This document shows, piece by piece, positions 34,897-43,468 of a stretch of 57,881 nt of DNA (its first letter is position 1; every line of letters begins with the position of its first letter). Under the pieces are notes generated by a model. It was not told the DNA's origin. It did not search any database and saw only the letters and a program-made list of their open reading frames with translations. The stretch comes from Shewanella insulae (GTDB lineage: Bacteria; Pseudomonadota; Gammaproteobacteria; Enterobacterales; Shewanellaceae): NCBI RefSeq assembly GCF_009831655.1, contig NZ_WRPA01000024.1:1-57881 (forward strand). Direction: 5' to 3'. A program made the translations under genes and the position numbers.

Positions 34897-36264
34897 ATGG
34901 TTAGCGCATTTGATATTTTTAAGATAGGTGTGGGCCCCTCCAGTTCGCACACTGTCGGGCCGATGAAGGCCGCCAAGGGTTTTGTTGACGACCTGCGTCA
35001 GCGTGGAGAACTGCTGAGCATCACCAGCGTCAAGGTGGATATCTATGGCTCCCTGTCGCTCACCGGCAAGGGACACCATACCGATAGCGCCATCATCATG
35101 GGACTGGCGGGCAACAGCCCTGAGACGGTGGATATCGACCTGACCCCAGAGTTTATCCGTCAGGTCGCCTTGACCTCTTGCCTGCCGTTAGGCACTGAAG
35201 GGCACGGGGTCGATTTTCCGCCCGAGGCGGTAGTGTTTCACCCCGAGGCATTGGCGCTACATGAAAACGGCATGACCCTGAGCGCCTTTATCGGCCAGCA
35301 GTGTGTCTATCACAAGACCTATTACTCCATCGGCGGCGGCTTCATCGTCGACGAGGAACATTTCGGCCTGACTGCCGCCAACGAAGTGGTCCAGCCCTAT
35401 CCCTTCGCCAATGCCACCGAACTGTTGGCCCTGTGCCAAGAGACAGGCATGAGCATCAGTGCCATCATGATGGCGAACGAACGGGTGCTCCACAGCGAGG
35501 AGCATATTGCTGAGGGCTTCGAGGCGGTATGGCACACAATGAAGGAGGCGATCGACCGCGGCTGTCACACCGAAGGTGTGCTGGCCGGGCCATTAAAGGT
35601 ACCGCGCCGGGCACCTGCGCTGTTTCGTCAGCTGGCAACCGGTGAGCGTCTGTCGGCGGATCCTATGATGATCGTCGACTGGATCAACATGTTTGCCTTG
35701 GCGGTAAGCGAAGAGAATGCCGCCGGTGGCCGGGTGGTGACCTCGCCGACCAATGGCGCGGCTGGGATCATCCCGGCCGTATTGGCCTACTTCGATAAGT
35801 TCATTCAGCCCGTGGGAGCCAAGGAGTACACCCGTTACTTCCTAGCTGCCGCAGCGATCGGCGGCCTGTATAAGCGTAACGCCTCTATCTCCGGCGCCGA
35901 GGTGGGCTGTCAGGGGGAGGTTGGGGTAGCCTGCTCTATGGCGGCTGCAGGATTAGCGGAGCTGATGGGGGGCAATCCAGCCCAGGTTTGTATCGCCGCC
36001 GAGATCGGCATGGAACACAACCTGGGACTGACCTGTGATCCCGTCGCCGGTCAGGTGCAGGTGCCCTGTATCGAGCGCAACGCCATCGCCTCGGTGAAGG
36101 CGATCAACTCGGCGCGCATGGCGCTGCGGCGCAACAGCGAGCCCAGAGTCAGCCTGGATAAGGTGATCGCCACCATGTATGAGACAGGTAAGGATATGCA
36201 TGTGAAATATCGCGAGACCAGTCAGGGTGGGCTGGCCATCAAGGTCACCAGCATCTGTGCCTAA
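34897..36264 (+). CDS. sdaA: L-serine ammonia-lyase (iron-sulfur type)
   Basis: Converts serine to pyruvate and ammonia with a [4Fe-4S] cluster. Starts VSAFDIFKIGVGPSSSHTVGPMKA. The cluster cysteines are in GCQGEVGVACSMA and LTCDPVAGQVQVPCIERN. 455 residues from the ATG at 34897, as in E. coli; GGAAG just upstream supports it, and a GTG at 34885 is less likely. Confidence 0.95.
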   Translation: MVSAFDIFKIGVGPSSSHTVGPMKAAKGFVDDLRQRGELLSITSVKVDIYGSLSLTGKGHHTDSAIIMGLAGNSPETVDIDLTPEFIRQVALTSCLPLGTEGHGVDFPPEAVVFHPEALALHENGMTLSAFIGQQCVYHKTYYSIGGGFIVDEEHFGLTAANEVVQPYPFANATELLALCQETGMSISAIMMANERVLHSEEHIAEGFEAVWHTMKEAIDRGCHTEGVLAGPLKVPRRAPALFRQLATGERLSADPMMIVDWINMFALAVSEENAAGGRVVTSPTNGAAGIIPAVLAYFDKFIQPVGAKEYTRYFLAAAAIGGLYKRNASISGAEVGCQGEVGVACSMAAAGLAELMGGNPAQVCIAAEIGMEHNLGLTCDPVAGQVQVPCIERNAIASVKAINSARMALRRNSEPRVSLDKVIATMYETGKDMHVKYRETSQGGLAIKVTSICA

Positions 36265-36296
36265 GCCGTCTTGCCTGTGCTATTAGCATGAGCCAT

Positions 36297-36323
36297 AAAA
36301 AACGCCCGTCAGGGCGTTTTTTT
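36297..36323. terminator. Bidirectional terminator sdaA / GNAT gene
   Basis: Stem aacgccc/gggcgtt with gtca loop, flanked by A-run and T-run (seven T's), between converging genes. Confidence 0.93.
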
Positions 36324-36337
36324 ATGTTTGGTGTCAG

Positions 36338-36781
36338 CTACTTTTCCTCATACATCAGGTAGTAACTCTGCTTCATGCCGAGGGCCTCATAGGTCTTCTG
36401 CGCCTTAAGATTTTCCTGCTCTACATAGAGTCTGAAGCTGGCGGCGCCGCCATTGTCCTCGGCGATCTGTTTCACCGCCTGATATAGTTTGGCGTAGATC
36501 CCCTGGCGACGATTCTGGGGACGGATATAGACGCTCTGGATCCAGTAATAGTCCTTGGCACGCCAGTCACTCCACTCATAGGTAACCATGAGGGAGCCTA
36601 AGATCTCGCCAGCCTCCTCGGCAACCAGGTAGAAGCCGCGGGCGGGGTTTTCCAATAGTGTCTGTACGCCTTGGGTGAGGGTCTGTTGATCTAGGCTGAG
36701 CCCCTCTGTTTCGTTGGCCATGGCCTGGTTAAACTGCACCAGTGCGGTGAGATCCGATTGTTGGCCTTTTCTTATTTGCAT
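36338..36781 (-). CDS. GNAT-family acetyltransferase
   Basis: 147 residues with the acetyl-CoA loop RPQNRRQGIYAKLYQAVKQI and terminal NLKAQKTYEALGMKQSYY. Substrate unknown. Confidence 0.85.
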   Translation of the reverse strand: MQIRKGQQSDLTALVQFNQAMANETEGLSLDQQTLTQGVQTLLENPARGFYLVAEEAGEILGSLMVTYEWSDWRAKDYYWIQSVYIRPQNRRQGIYAKLYQAVKQIAEDNGGAASFRLYVEQENLKAQKTYEALGMKQSYYLMYEEK

Positions 36782-36922
36782 TATCGCCTCCTTAAATTTG
36801 GCCCCACTCTAGCATGCTTCACGTCCAGAATGAGTTAGAATTTTTTCGATTGGATCTTAGACTAAAGTCTAACTCTGCTATGCTTTGAATAAGAGATAGC
36901 CAGGTATCTATGGGGTGAGACG

Positions 36923-37228
36923 ATGAGTGACTCTGACCGGAATGATATTACTAAACTCAATCAAAATCAGCGTGATAGATTAGAGCTTAGTCGAGAGAGA
37001 GAGGCGGTAAATCATCTGCTGCACTTCCTGCTGACCCTGGTTACCTTAGGTCTTTGGGGCCTGGTCTGGTGGCATCTGATCTTAAAGTCCCAGGGCAAGG
37101 CGGAGCGTCTGTTTCATGGCTTCGACGATGCCTACTGGAGCCACCTTATCGAGCGGGAGCAACCCCCGGCCGCACTGCACACCTTCAGGGTCGATGCCAA
37201 ACAGGAATCTGCTTATTTCGAGGCCTGA
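36923..37228 (+). CDS. Small membrane protein, function unknown
   Basis: 101 residues: a charged N-terminal helix (about 1-30), one strongly hydrophobic segment rich in L and W (LLTLVTLGLWGLVWWHLIL, about 36-55) and a charged tail. Not recognised. It stands alone between convergent and codirectional genes. Confidence 0.6.
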   Translation: MSDSDRNDITKLNQNQRDRLELSREREAVNHLLHFLLTLVTLGLWGLVWWHLILKSQGKAERLFHGFDDAYWSHLIEREQPPAALHTFRVDAKQESAYFEA

Positions 37229-37332
37229 TGGGGCCTCCCTTGATGTGAGTCACAGCTTACTCCAGGTTTATCTGATATTATCCCAGTCCCATTTGCGTCT
37301 GCCGTTTGCTGCGTAGTGACTTGCTTCGCAGA

Positions 37333-37392
37333 AACTCGCTTAGTTGTAACTCGCTTAGTTGTAACTCGCTTAGTTGTAACTCGCTCAGTAGT
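37333..37392 (+). repeat. Four 15-bp tandem repeats upstream of gltP
   Basis: aactcgcttagttgt occurs three times exactly (37333-37377) and once as aactcgctcagtagt (37378-37392), about 45 bases before the gltP start. Being in the leader it could change spacing of promoter or RNA elements. Confidence 0.9.
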
Positions 37393-37438
37393 AAGAAGGG
37401 CGGCAGGACGAAACCACTCTCGTGATTCAAGGTTATTA

Positions 37439-38740
37439 ATGATGCGTCAACAAACCTCTTCTTGGCTGGGCCGAGCCTGGTCTGGCTGGATGTCTGTGCC
37501 CCTGTGGCTACAAATCCTTATCGGTATGCTGCTGGGTATCTGTACCGGTCTGGGCCTGGGCGAACAGGCGGTGCTGCTTAAGCCAATCGGTACACTTTTT
37601 GTCAACACCATCAAGATGTTGATCGTCCCCTTGGTGTTCTGTTCCCTGATCGTCGGTGTGACCTCTATGCAAGACACCGCCAAGATGGGGCGCATCGGTT
37701 TTAAGTCTTTCGCCTTCTATCTGGGCACAACCTCTATCGCCATCACCCTCGGCTTGGCCGTGGGGCATATCATGCAGCCAGGTGCCGGACTGGCGATGAC
37801 CTCGGCTGAAACCCAAAGCGCGGTTAAAGAGGTGCCCTCCATCATGGAGACGCTGATCAACATAGTGCCTACTAACCCCATCGCAGCCCTGGCCAGTGGT
37901 CAGATCCTGCAGGTGATCGTCTTCGCCGTGGCCCTGGGGATCTCATTGGTGTTGATCGGCGACCACGGTAAGCCTGCCATCAAGGTATTCGAGAGCCTGG
38001 CTGAGGCCATGTATAAGCTGACCGATATGGTGATGAAGCTGGCGCCTTATGGTGTGTTTGGCCTGATGGCCTGGGTAGCCGGCGAATACGGCATGGATAT
38101 GTTGATGCCGCTGATCAAGGTGATCCTGGCGGTCTACATAGGCTGCGCCCTGCATATCATAGGCTTCTACAGCCTGGTGCTGACCTTAGTGGCCAAGCTC
38201 AACCCTCTGCAGTTCTTCAAGGGAATTAGTAACGCACTGGCGGTGGCCTATACCACCTCGAGCAGTGCCGGCACCCTGCCTGCCAGCATGAAATGCGCCA
38301 GCGAGTCTTTAGGGATCAACAAGAAGATCTCCAGCTTCGTGCTGCCCCTGGGTACCACCATCAACATGGATGGCACCGCCTTGTATCAAGGGGTCACGGC
38401 CCTGTTTGTTGCCCAGGCCTTCGGTATCGACCTCACCTGGGTCGACTATATCACTATCATTCTCACCGCGACCCTGGCCTCTATCGGTACCGCAGGTGTG
38501 CCGGGTGCCGGCCTGGTGATGTTGACCCTGGTACTCACCACTGTCGGCCTGCCGCTGGAGGGGGTGGCTATCATCGCGGGTATCGACCGTGTTCTGGATA
38601 TGGCGCGTACCGTGGTGAACGTGTCTGGGGATCTGGTGGCCACCACAGTGATCGCCAAGTCTGAGGATGAACTGGATGTCGAGCACTACAACGCCGATGC
38701 CGAGCAGAGCCAGCTGATTGCCGAGCGTCTGGATAGCTAG
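37439..38740 (+). CDS. Dicarboxylate/amino acid:cation symporter (DAACS family)
   Basis: 433 residues from the ATG at 37439 (AAGG six bases upstream). The frame is open earlier but over repeats unlike the family. Hallmarks: the serine-rich loop TTSSSAGTLP, NMDGTALYQG and GTAGVPGAGLVM, which line the substrate and cation sites. Glutamate, aspartate or C4-dicarboxylate uptake is likely; which one cannot be told. Confidence 0.9.
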   Translation: MMRQQTSSWLGRAWSGWMSVPLWLQILIGMLLGICTGLGLGEQAVLLKPIGTLFVNTIKMLIVPLVFCSLIVGVTSMQDTAKMGRIGFKSFAFYLGTTSIAITLGLAVGHIMQPGAGLAMTSAETQSAVKEVPSIMETLINIVPTNPIAALASGQILQVIVFAVALGISLVLIGDHGKPAIKVFESLAEAMYKLTDMVMKLAPYGVFGLMAWVAGEYGMDMLMPLIKVILAVYIGCALHIIGFYSLVLTLVAKLNPLQFFKGISNALAVAYTTSSSAGTLPASMKCASESLGINKKISSFVLPLGTTINMDGTALYQGVTALFVAQAFGIDLTWVDYITIILTATLASIGTAGVPGAGLVMLTLVLTTVGLPLEGVAIIAGIDRVLDMARTVVNVSGDLVATTVIAKSEDELDVEHYNADAEQSQLIAERLDS

Positions 38741-38770
38741 TTTTAAATAGCCAAGCCTAGTTTGATACAT

Positions 38771-38799
38771 AAAAAAACCGCCTGTCAGGCGGTTTTTTT
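38771..38799. terminator. Bidirectional terminator symporter / META lipoprotein
   Basis: Stem accgcc/ggcggt with tgtca loop, flanked by runs of A and T, between converging genes. Confidence 0.93.
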
Positions 38800-38815
38800 A
38801 TGTTGGCGATAGCAC

Positions 38816-39229
38816 TTACTGTTTGCTGAGGACTAGCTGGGTTTCGCCATCTGCGTCTTTGAGCTGTAACTTACCTTTGACTAGCCTGGCCTGGGTCACC
38901 TCAGACATGGCCTGCATTACGCTGCGCTCCTGCTGCATCAGGGCATCGACACAGGCCTTCATAGTGCTACCTGCAGGGGAGAGGAGCAGGGCGCGACCAT
39001 CCAGTTGATACTTGCCGAAGAACTGGTTGCAGCTGTTGTTGCCGCTTAATGCGCCATCCTCGGCAAATACCAGCTGCGCGGGGCTATAGTCGATGACGGC
39101 CTTACCTTGCACCGCTTCTATATGCCAACTTCCTAAAATATCCAGATCCTCGCCGCCTGTGAGGGATGCGCTTTGACAGGCTGATAAGCCGAGCAAGGTA
39201 CCGGCGATAAAAATAAACTTCTTAAACAT
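38816..39229 (-). CDS. META-domain (HslJ-like) lipoprotein
   Basis: 137 residues from the ATG at 39229 (GGAAG upstream). Lipoprotein signal peptide ending LLGLSAC, then a META domain with GSWHIEAVQG, NSCNQFFGKYQLDG and GSTMKAC. HslJ proteins are linked to heat and novobiocin resistance in E. coli; the role here is not known. Confidence 0.87.
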   Translation of the reverse strand: MFKKFIFIAGTLLGLSACQSASLTGGEDLDILGSWHIEAVQGKAVIDYSPAQLVFAEDGALSGNNSCNQFFGKYQLDGRALLLSPAGSTMKACVDALMQQERSVMQAMSEVTQARLVKGKLQLKDADGETQLVLSKQ

Positions 39230-39386
39230 GGGGAAACTTCCAAATCTGTGAGACAGATATTTTGACAAGCTTACACCTAATTAAAAAGCCTTATTCGGGG
39301 TTTTTCCATGATATTTTGTTCATGGTAAGCTGTTTCCACTGTCGTCCAGTTGGGAGCCGACAAGTTAATATTGGAAAGATAACGCT

Positions 39387-39614
39387 ATGATGACAGGATT
39401 AAAACTGGCCCACTGGTTGGGACTCGCCATGGTGCTTGCGGGCCTTGGGATCTACGGACTGACCTTATGGACCGAGCAGCTCCAGGGAATACTCCTGGTC
39501 TCTAGCCTGATCGGCCTTGGGCTGGTGATGATGTCGCCTTTCCCCATAGTGCTCTTCATTCAATGGGCAAAGGCGCAGGAGCGAGACGAGAGCCAAGGCG
39601 AAAGCCAGGGCTAA
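39387..39614 (+). CDS. Small two-helix membrane protein, function unknown
   Basis: 75 residues with two hydrophobic segments (about 8-27 and 34-60), ending in a charged tail with ESQGESQG, encoded by two 12-bp units that differ only at synonymous positions. GGAAAG upstream. Its 3' end overlaps the end of the converging gene by four bases. Confidence 0.65.
   Translation: MMTGLKLAHWLGLAMVLAGLGIYGLTLWTEQLQGILLVSSLIGLGLVMMSPFPIVLFIQWAKAQERDESQGESQG
39588..39611 (+). repeat. 12-bp in-frame duplication at a gene 3' end
   Basis: gagagccaaggc (39588-39599) and gaaagccagggc (39600-39611) both encode ESQG. Two synonymous third-position differences. Confidence 0.65.
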
Positions 39615-40558
39615 GCCTTCTCGCCTTGATGCTTCTGTTTTAGCTCACGGTTGGCCTGTAGATTCTGTCTGGCCGCCTCCACCATGGGCTCTATGGCGAG
39701 ATGTGTAGTGGGAGTAAAGAAGCTGACCCCTATGGCGATCTCCGCCTTGATCTCCTCCTTGGCGATCTGTTTGAGCAGACGCTTGGTGAGAGATTCTAGA
39801 TTGGCCTGACTGTCGACGAAGGCCAGGATGGCAAACAGCCCATCTTCGATGCGGGCCGAGACATCGGCATCGCGCATATTGTGGTGTATCACCCGCGCCA
39901 ACTGCCTCAGTCCCTGGCTCTGTTCCATCACTCCCTTATAGGGAGTCATATCCTGTAGCAAAACTATGCCGGCATGGGAGCCGAAACGGCGGCTCAGGCT
40001 CAGCTGCCTCGGCGCCATCAGATTGAAACCATAGGGATTGAGCATACAGGTGAGATCGTCCTGTACCGACATCATCTGTATCTGTTGCATCAGATACAGG
40101 TGTTTAAGCTCCGCCTGGATCAGCGCCTTGGCGTTTTCCATCAGCGGCAGCAGTCGCTGGAAGTGCTTATTGCGCTGGCTGTCGCAGATCAGCAGTATTC
40201 CAAAGGCCTGTCCGTCCGACCAGTAGAGGGGCAGAGCCAGCAGGCTGTTAAAGCGCGCCAGGTGGCTATTGGGATCCTGGCTCTTGGCTAGGTCCAACAG
40301 GCCATAGCCGGTATGGGCCTTCAGGGCCAGGGTGAGGCTGGCATCATGAAACTGGGTGCCGGCATAGAGATTGAGATCTGTGTGCTGTCGACTACAGACC
40401 ACCTGATATTCGCCGTCGATACATTGCAGCACCAGACTGGCCTGGGCCTGATAAAATTCGTTGAGCAGATCGACTTGTTGTTGCCAACGTGGCAGCGTAA
40501 TCGCGGGGTGGTCGGCTTCCCTGAGCCAATGGCTGGTTTCGACGCATTCTATTAGCAT
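39611..40558 (-). CDS. GAF plus degenerate GGDEF protein (paralogue 1)
   Basis: 315 residues. The N-terminal half resembles a GAF sensor; the C-terminal half has the fold of a diguanylate cyclase (DDLTCMLNPYGF in the GGDEF start region), but the catalytic GGDEF motif is replaced by RIEDGLF and no I-site is evident. It therefore probably binds or senses rather than makes c-di-GMP. A paralogue follows at 40800, on the same strand and upstream of this gene in transcription. Confidence 0.75.
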   Translation of the reverse strand: MLIECVETSHWLREADHPAITLPRWQQQVDLLNEFYQAQASLVLQCIDGEYQVVCSRQHTDLNLYAGTQFHDASLTLALKAHTGYGLLDLAKSQDPNSHLARFNSLLALPLYWSDGQAFGILLICDSQRNKHFQRLLPLMENAKALIQAELKHLYLMQQIQMMSVQDDLTCMLNPYGFNLMAPRQLSLSRRFGSHAGIVLLQDMTPYKGVMEQSQGLRQLARVIHHNMRDADVSARIEDGLFAILAFVDSQANLESLTKRLLKQIAKEEIKAEIAIGVSFFTPTTHLAIEPMVEAARQNLQANRELKQKHQGEKA

Positions 40559-40799
40559 AGTATTGCTCGCTTATTGTTATTATTTAATTGCATAACTCGC
40601 TAGTTTCGGTGCGTCAGCCAAAAGACTGACGACACAAATTGCTTACATCATACTCAAAAATAATATGTTGTGAGAATGTAAATTTGCAAATTTGCGAGCA
40701 AAATCTGCTTTTGGGTCTTAAAAAGCAGGCGCAGATTGGACCAGTTACATGGTCAGTCGAGGGTCTCGAGTTTATCTGAGCTTGGCGCATGATCCGGGG

Positions 40800-41762
40800 C
40801 TATGCTTCAGTCGCTATCTCATCCTCATCGCTTTTCTGTTGGGACTTGAGTTGCCGCTTGGCCTGCTCCAGCATGGGGGCCAGCTTGGCCGAGGAGTCGG
40901 GGGCGAAGAAGGAGTGGCCCGAATCCAGCTTTAAGCGATCATTCTGTTGCATAAGCAGCTTTTCGACTCTACGGCTGATATGGCCAAGATCCCGCTCGGC
41001 GTCGACAAACGCCAGTACCACGAATTGGCTCTGGCTGTAGTGGGCGGCAATGTCGGCGGTGCGTATGGTGTCCTGAATGATGTTGCCCAGCAGCCTGATA
41101 TGCTTGTCCTCGATCTCATCGAGTAGCGGTGCATTGGGATAGAGCTCGAAAAACAGTATGCCGGCATGTGCGCCAAAGCGTCGCCCCAGGTTGAGCTGCC
41201 GCGGTGCCATCATGATGAAGCCGTAATGATTGAGCATGCCAGTGTCGCGATCCCGCATCGACAGCGATTCGATGCGCTGGCTCTGACACAGGAGCGCTAA
41301 GTCCTGCTGCAGCAGGACCTGGAAGGGCTCCAACATGAAGGCGTTGGTGCTGGCGGTCTCTCTGCTGGCGGGATTGATCACACACAGGCAGCCGAAGATG
41401 GTGCCGTCTGGCCAGAGAATCGGCCGTGATAATAGGCTGCTGGCGGTGGCGAGATCTCTGGGGAGCTCGGCGTTAGACTCGCGGCTCAGATCCAGGTTGA
41501 TCCCCTCGGGTTGGCTGTTGGCGAGACGGGTGAAGAGCTCGAATTTCTCGTTATACAGGGTGCCGGAGAGATACTTGCGGGTATCGTTGATGGAGCTGAC
41601 GATGATCTCAAATCCCAGGTCCGTCTGCTGGGCGACAAAGGCGACGTCGGCCTCGAAATAACGCTTCATCAGCTCACACTGATGCATCCACCTGACTAAG
41701 TTGATTTGCGCATTCTCGTTTTCAAGTATACTCACACCCGTATGTATATTTTCCGGCAGCAT
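40800..41762 (-). CDS. GAF plus degenerate GGDEF protein (paralogue 2)
   Basis: 320 residues, the same layout as the neighbouring paralogue: shared PYGF/HYGF-MMAPRQLNLGRRFGAHAGI segment and similar GAF start. GGDEF is replaced by HYSQSQF. The pair is separated by 241 bases in which I see nothing definite, so each may have its own promoter. Confidence 0.75.
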   Translation of the reverse strand: MLPENIHTGVSILENENAQINLVRWMHQCELMKRYFEADVAFVAQQTDLGFEIIVSSINDTRKYLSGTLYNEKFELFTRLANSQPEGINLDLSRESNAELPRDLATASSLLSRPILWPDGTIFGCLCVINPASRETASTNAFMLEPFQVLLQQDLALLCQSQRIESLSMRDRDTGMLNHYGFIMMAPRQLNLGRRFGAHAGILFFELYPNAPLLDEIEDKHIRLLGNIIQDTIRTADIAAHYSQSQFVVLAFVDAERDLGHISRRVEKLLMQQNDRLKLDSGHSFFAPDSSAKLAPMLEQAKRQLKSQQKSDEDEIATEA

Positions 41763-41882
41763 GATCGGCTCTAACCTATTGGTGTTTCAGGTTTGTTAAG
41801 TGTGGTAGTCGATTAGCTATTTTGCAAATACCCGAAGATTTAAGGGGATATTCTTGTTCTGTAACAAAGCAGTAGGCAAACC

Positions 41883-42464
41883 ATGGTGATCCGTCTGGCA
41901 ACTCGCACCGATATCGATGCCATCGCCACCCTGGAAGCGAGGGAGTGGCAGGCGGAATTGGCACCCGGTCAGCGCGGCGGCATGATGACAGGCCAGAGCT
42001 TTAGTCGTCAGCAGTTAGATGAGCTGATTCGGCAGCATTGGCTGTTGCTGGCCGAAGTCGACGGCGAGATCGCCGGCTATGTGATCGCCGGTCGCTGGTC
42101 CTTCTATGAAGATTGGCCCCTCTATCGTCACCTTTTGCGGCGTCTCGAGACGGATCGTTTTGAGGTGGACTGCTTCGAGACGGGCAAGGGCATAGTCAGT
42201 GTCAGTAACAGCTGTCAGTATGGTCCCATCTGGATAGCGCCGTCCCAGCGGGGCACAGGTCTGTTTGCCGAACTGGTGGCCGAGCTTAAGGCGCTGGTGG
42301 CGCCCCAATATCCCTACATGGTTACCTTCATCGCCGAAGAGAACGAGCGTTCCTTCGCCGCCCATACCCAGAAGGGGGGCATGCAGGTGCTGGACTTCTT
42401 CGAGTTCGACGGCCGCGGCTACTATCTGCTGGCGGTGTCGACAACACAGAGCTTGAGAGGCTAA
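41883..42464 (+). CDS. GNAT-family acetyltransferase
   Basis: 193 residues. Starts VIRLATRTDIDAIATLE; the acetyl-CoA loop region is APSQRGTGLFAELVAELKAL and the end is ERSFAAHTQKGGMQVLDFF. Substrate not evident. Confidence 0.85.
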   Translation: MVIRLATRTDIDAIATLEAREWQAELAPGQRGGMMTGQSFSRQQLDELIRQHWLLLAEVDGEIAGYVIAGRWSFYEDWPLYRHLLRRLETDRFEVDCFETGKGIVSVSNSCQYGPIWIAPSQRGTGLFAELVAELKALVAPQYPYMVTFIAEENERSFAAHTQKGGMQVLDFFEFDGRGYYLLAVSTTQSLRG

Positions 42465-42506
42465 GTGAGTTTCCTTATGACAAGCAAAGAGATGAAGGGC
42501 AAGATT

Positions 42507-42863
42507 ATGAAGAGCAAGATAACAGACTTTCCGCCGCGTCTCGCCGAACTGCTGAGCCCTTATGGGGGCGTTACCCTCAGCGCCTTGGATAACCTCAAGC
42601 TGCTTAAGGCCTTGGCGGCTTTGGCGGGGTTGAGCTGCAAGTGTCTCGAGCTCAGCGATGAGCCGCGCGCCATCTATGTCGCGAATTGGGATGGGCACTG
42701 GTTTGATTGTGGCTTTAGTAACGCCTATAGCGCCGAGATTCGGCCCATGGCGCCGCCACCTGAGGCGCAGTTGGCGACGGCGAATCAGGTCGAGGTGCCA
42801 CTGCTCAACGCGCAGCAGCTGAGCTTCATGTGCATGCAGTATGCCCACTTCGATCACTGCTAG
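42507..42863 (+). CDS. Hypothetical protein
   Basis: 118 residues from the ATG at 42507, chosen because AAGGG lies eight bases upstream; earlier starts at 42465 (GTG), 42477 and 42492 are open. Soluble, with four cysteines and no motif I recognise. Its first bases are close to the end of the GNAT gene, suggesting an operon. Confidence 0.6.
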   Translation: MKSKITDFPPRLAELLSPYGGVTLSALDNLKLLKALAALAGLSCKCLELSDEPRAIYVANWDGHWFDCGFSNAYSAEIRPMAPPPEAQLATANQVEVPLLNAQQLSFMCMQYAHFDHC

Positions 42864-42866
42864 CCG

Positions 42867-42902
42867 TTTGATAAGAGAGCCGAGTTTGATAAGAAAGCTG
42901 AG
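42867..42902 (+). repeat. 18-bp tandem repeat between two genes
   Basis: tttgataagagagccgag (42867-42884) and tttgataagaaagctgag (42885-42902), two mismatches, just past the stop of the preceding gene. Confidence 0.75.
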
Positions 42903-42941
42903 ACAGAGAAGAGACATGAGCATGTTAAGGATGGGTCAATT

Positions 42942-43397
42942 TTGTTGGTGAGAAGCTTTGCCCTGTTGGGGGCGTTATTCGCTGGTTTCCTGGTGTGGCT
43001 GATCGTCAGCGCCGATGCCGGGCGCAGCAACCCTTTGTTTGAGCTAGCCCGTGCCTTGCCCTATGGCGACAAGCTGGGACATATGATCTTGTTTGGCACC
43101 CTGACCCTGTTTGCCGTTGTGGGCAGTAACTTCAGGCGCGTTTCTTTCGGGCGGCTTTCTTTAGGACGATTTTCTTTAGGGCAGCAGTCGTGTTGGGGGA
43201 TGAGGCCCTATCTGGGAGCCCTGGTGGTGGCGATTGTGGTGATTATCGAGGAGTGCAGTCAGCACTATTTTCCCAGCCGCACCTTCGATGGCTATGACTT
43301 GTTGGCCGACGGAGTCGGTATCATGCTCTTCAGCCTATTGAGCCACTATCTTGAGAAACGGTTCTCTACTGGCAATGAGTCCTCTAGTCGCAATTAA
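42942..43397 (+). CDS. VanZ-like membrane protein
   Basis: 151 residues, about four helices, with ALPYGDKLGHMILFGTLTL and the typical EECSQHYFPSRTFDGYDLLADGVG. VanZ-like proteins are poorly understood. Start is a TTG at 42942 (AAGGA about ten bases upstream); no in-frame ATG is nearby. Between helices two and three are three 15-bp repeats that add SFGRL-SLGRF-SLGQQ. Confidence 0.8.
   Translation: MLVRSFALLGALFAGFLVWLIVSADAGRSNPLFELARALPYGDKLGHMILFGTLTLFAVVGSNFRRVSFGRLSLGRFSLGQQSCWGMRPYLGALVVAIVVIIEECSQHYFPSRTFDGYDLLADGVGIMLFSLLSHYLEKRFSTGNESSSRN
43141..43185 (+). repeat. Three 15-bp in-frame tandem repeats in the VanZ-like gene
   Basis: Units at 43141-43155, 43156-43170 and 43171-43185 share tttcttt(a/c)gg. 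They encode an Arg/Gly/Ser-rich loop between membrane helices. Confidence 0.85.
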
Positions 43398-43420
43398 TCA
43401 GATCTCATTGACCAAGATAC

Positions 43421-43447
43421 AAAAAAGCCGCCCTTAGGCGGCTTTTT
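43421..43447. terminator. Bidirectional terminator VanZ-like gene / metK
   Basis: Stem aaaagccgcc/ggcggctttt with ctta loop and A/T runs, between converging genes. Confidence 0.93.
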
Positions 43448-43468
43448 GCTGGCTGGCGAGAACCAATC

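Noticed and set aside
37316..37438. N-terminal extension of the symporter
   Set aside because: Encoded by 15-bp repeats with no similarity to the family; a better ribosome site precedes 37439.
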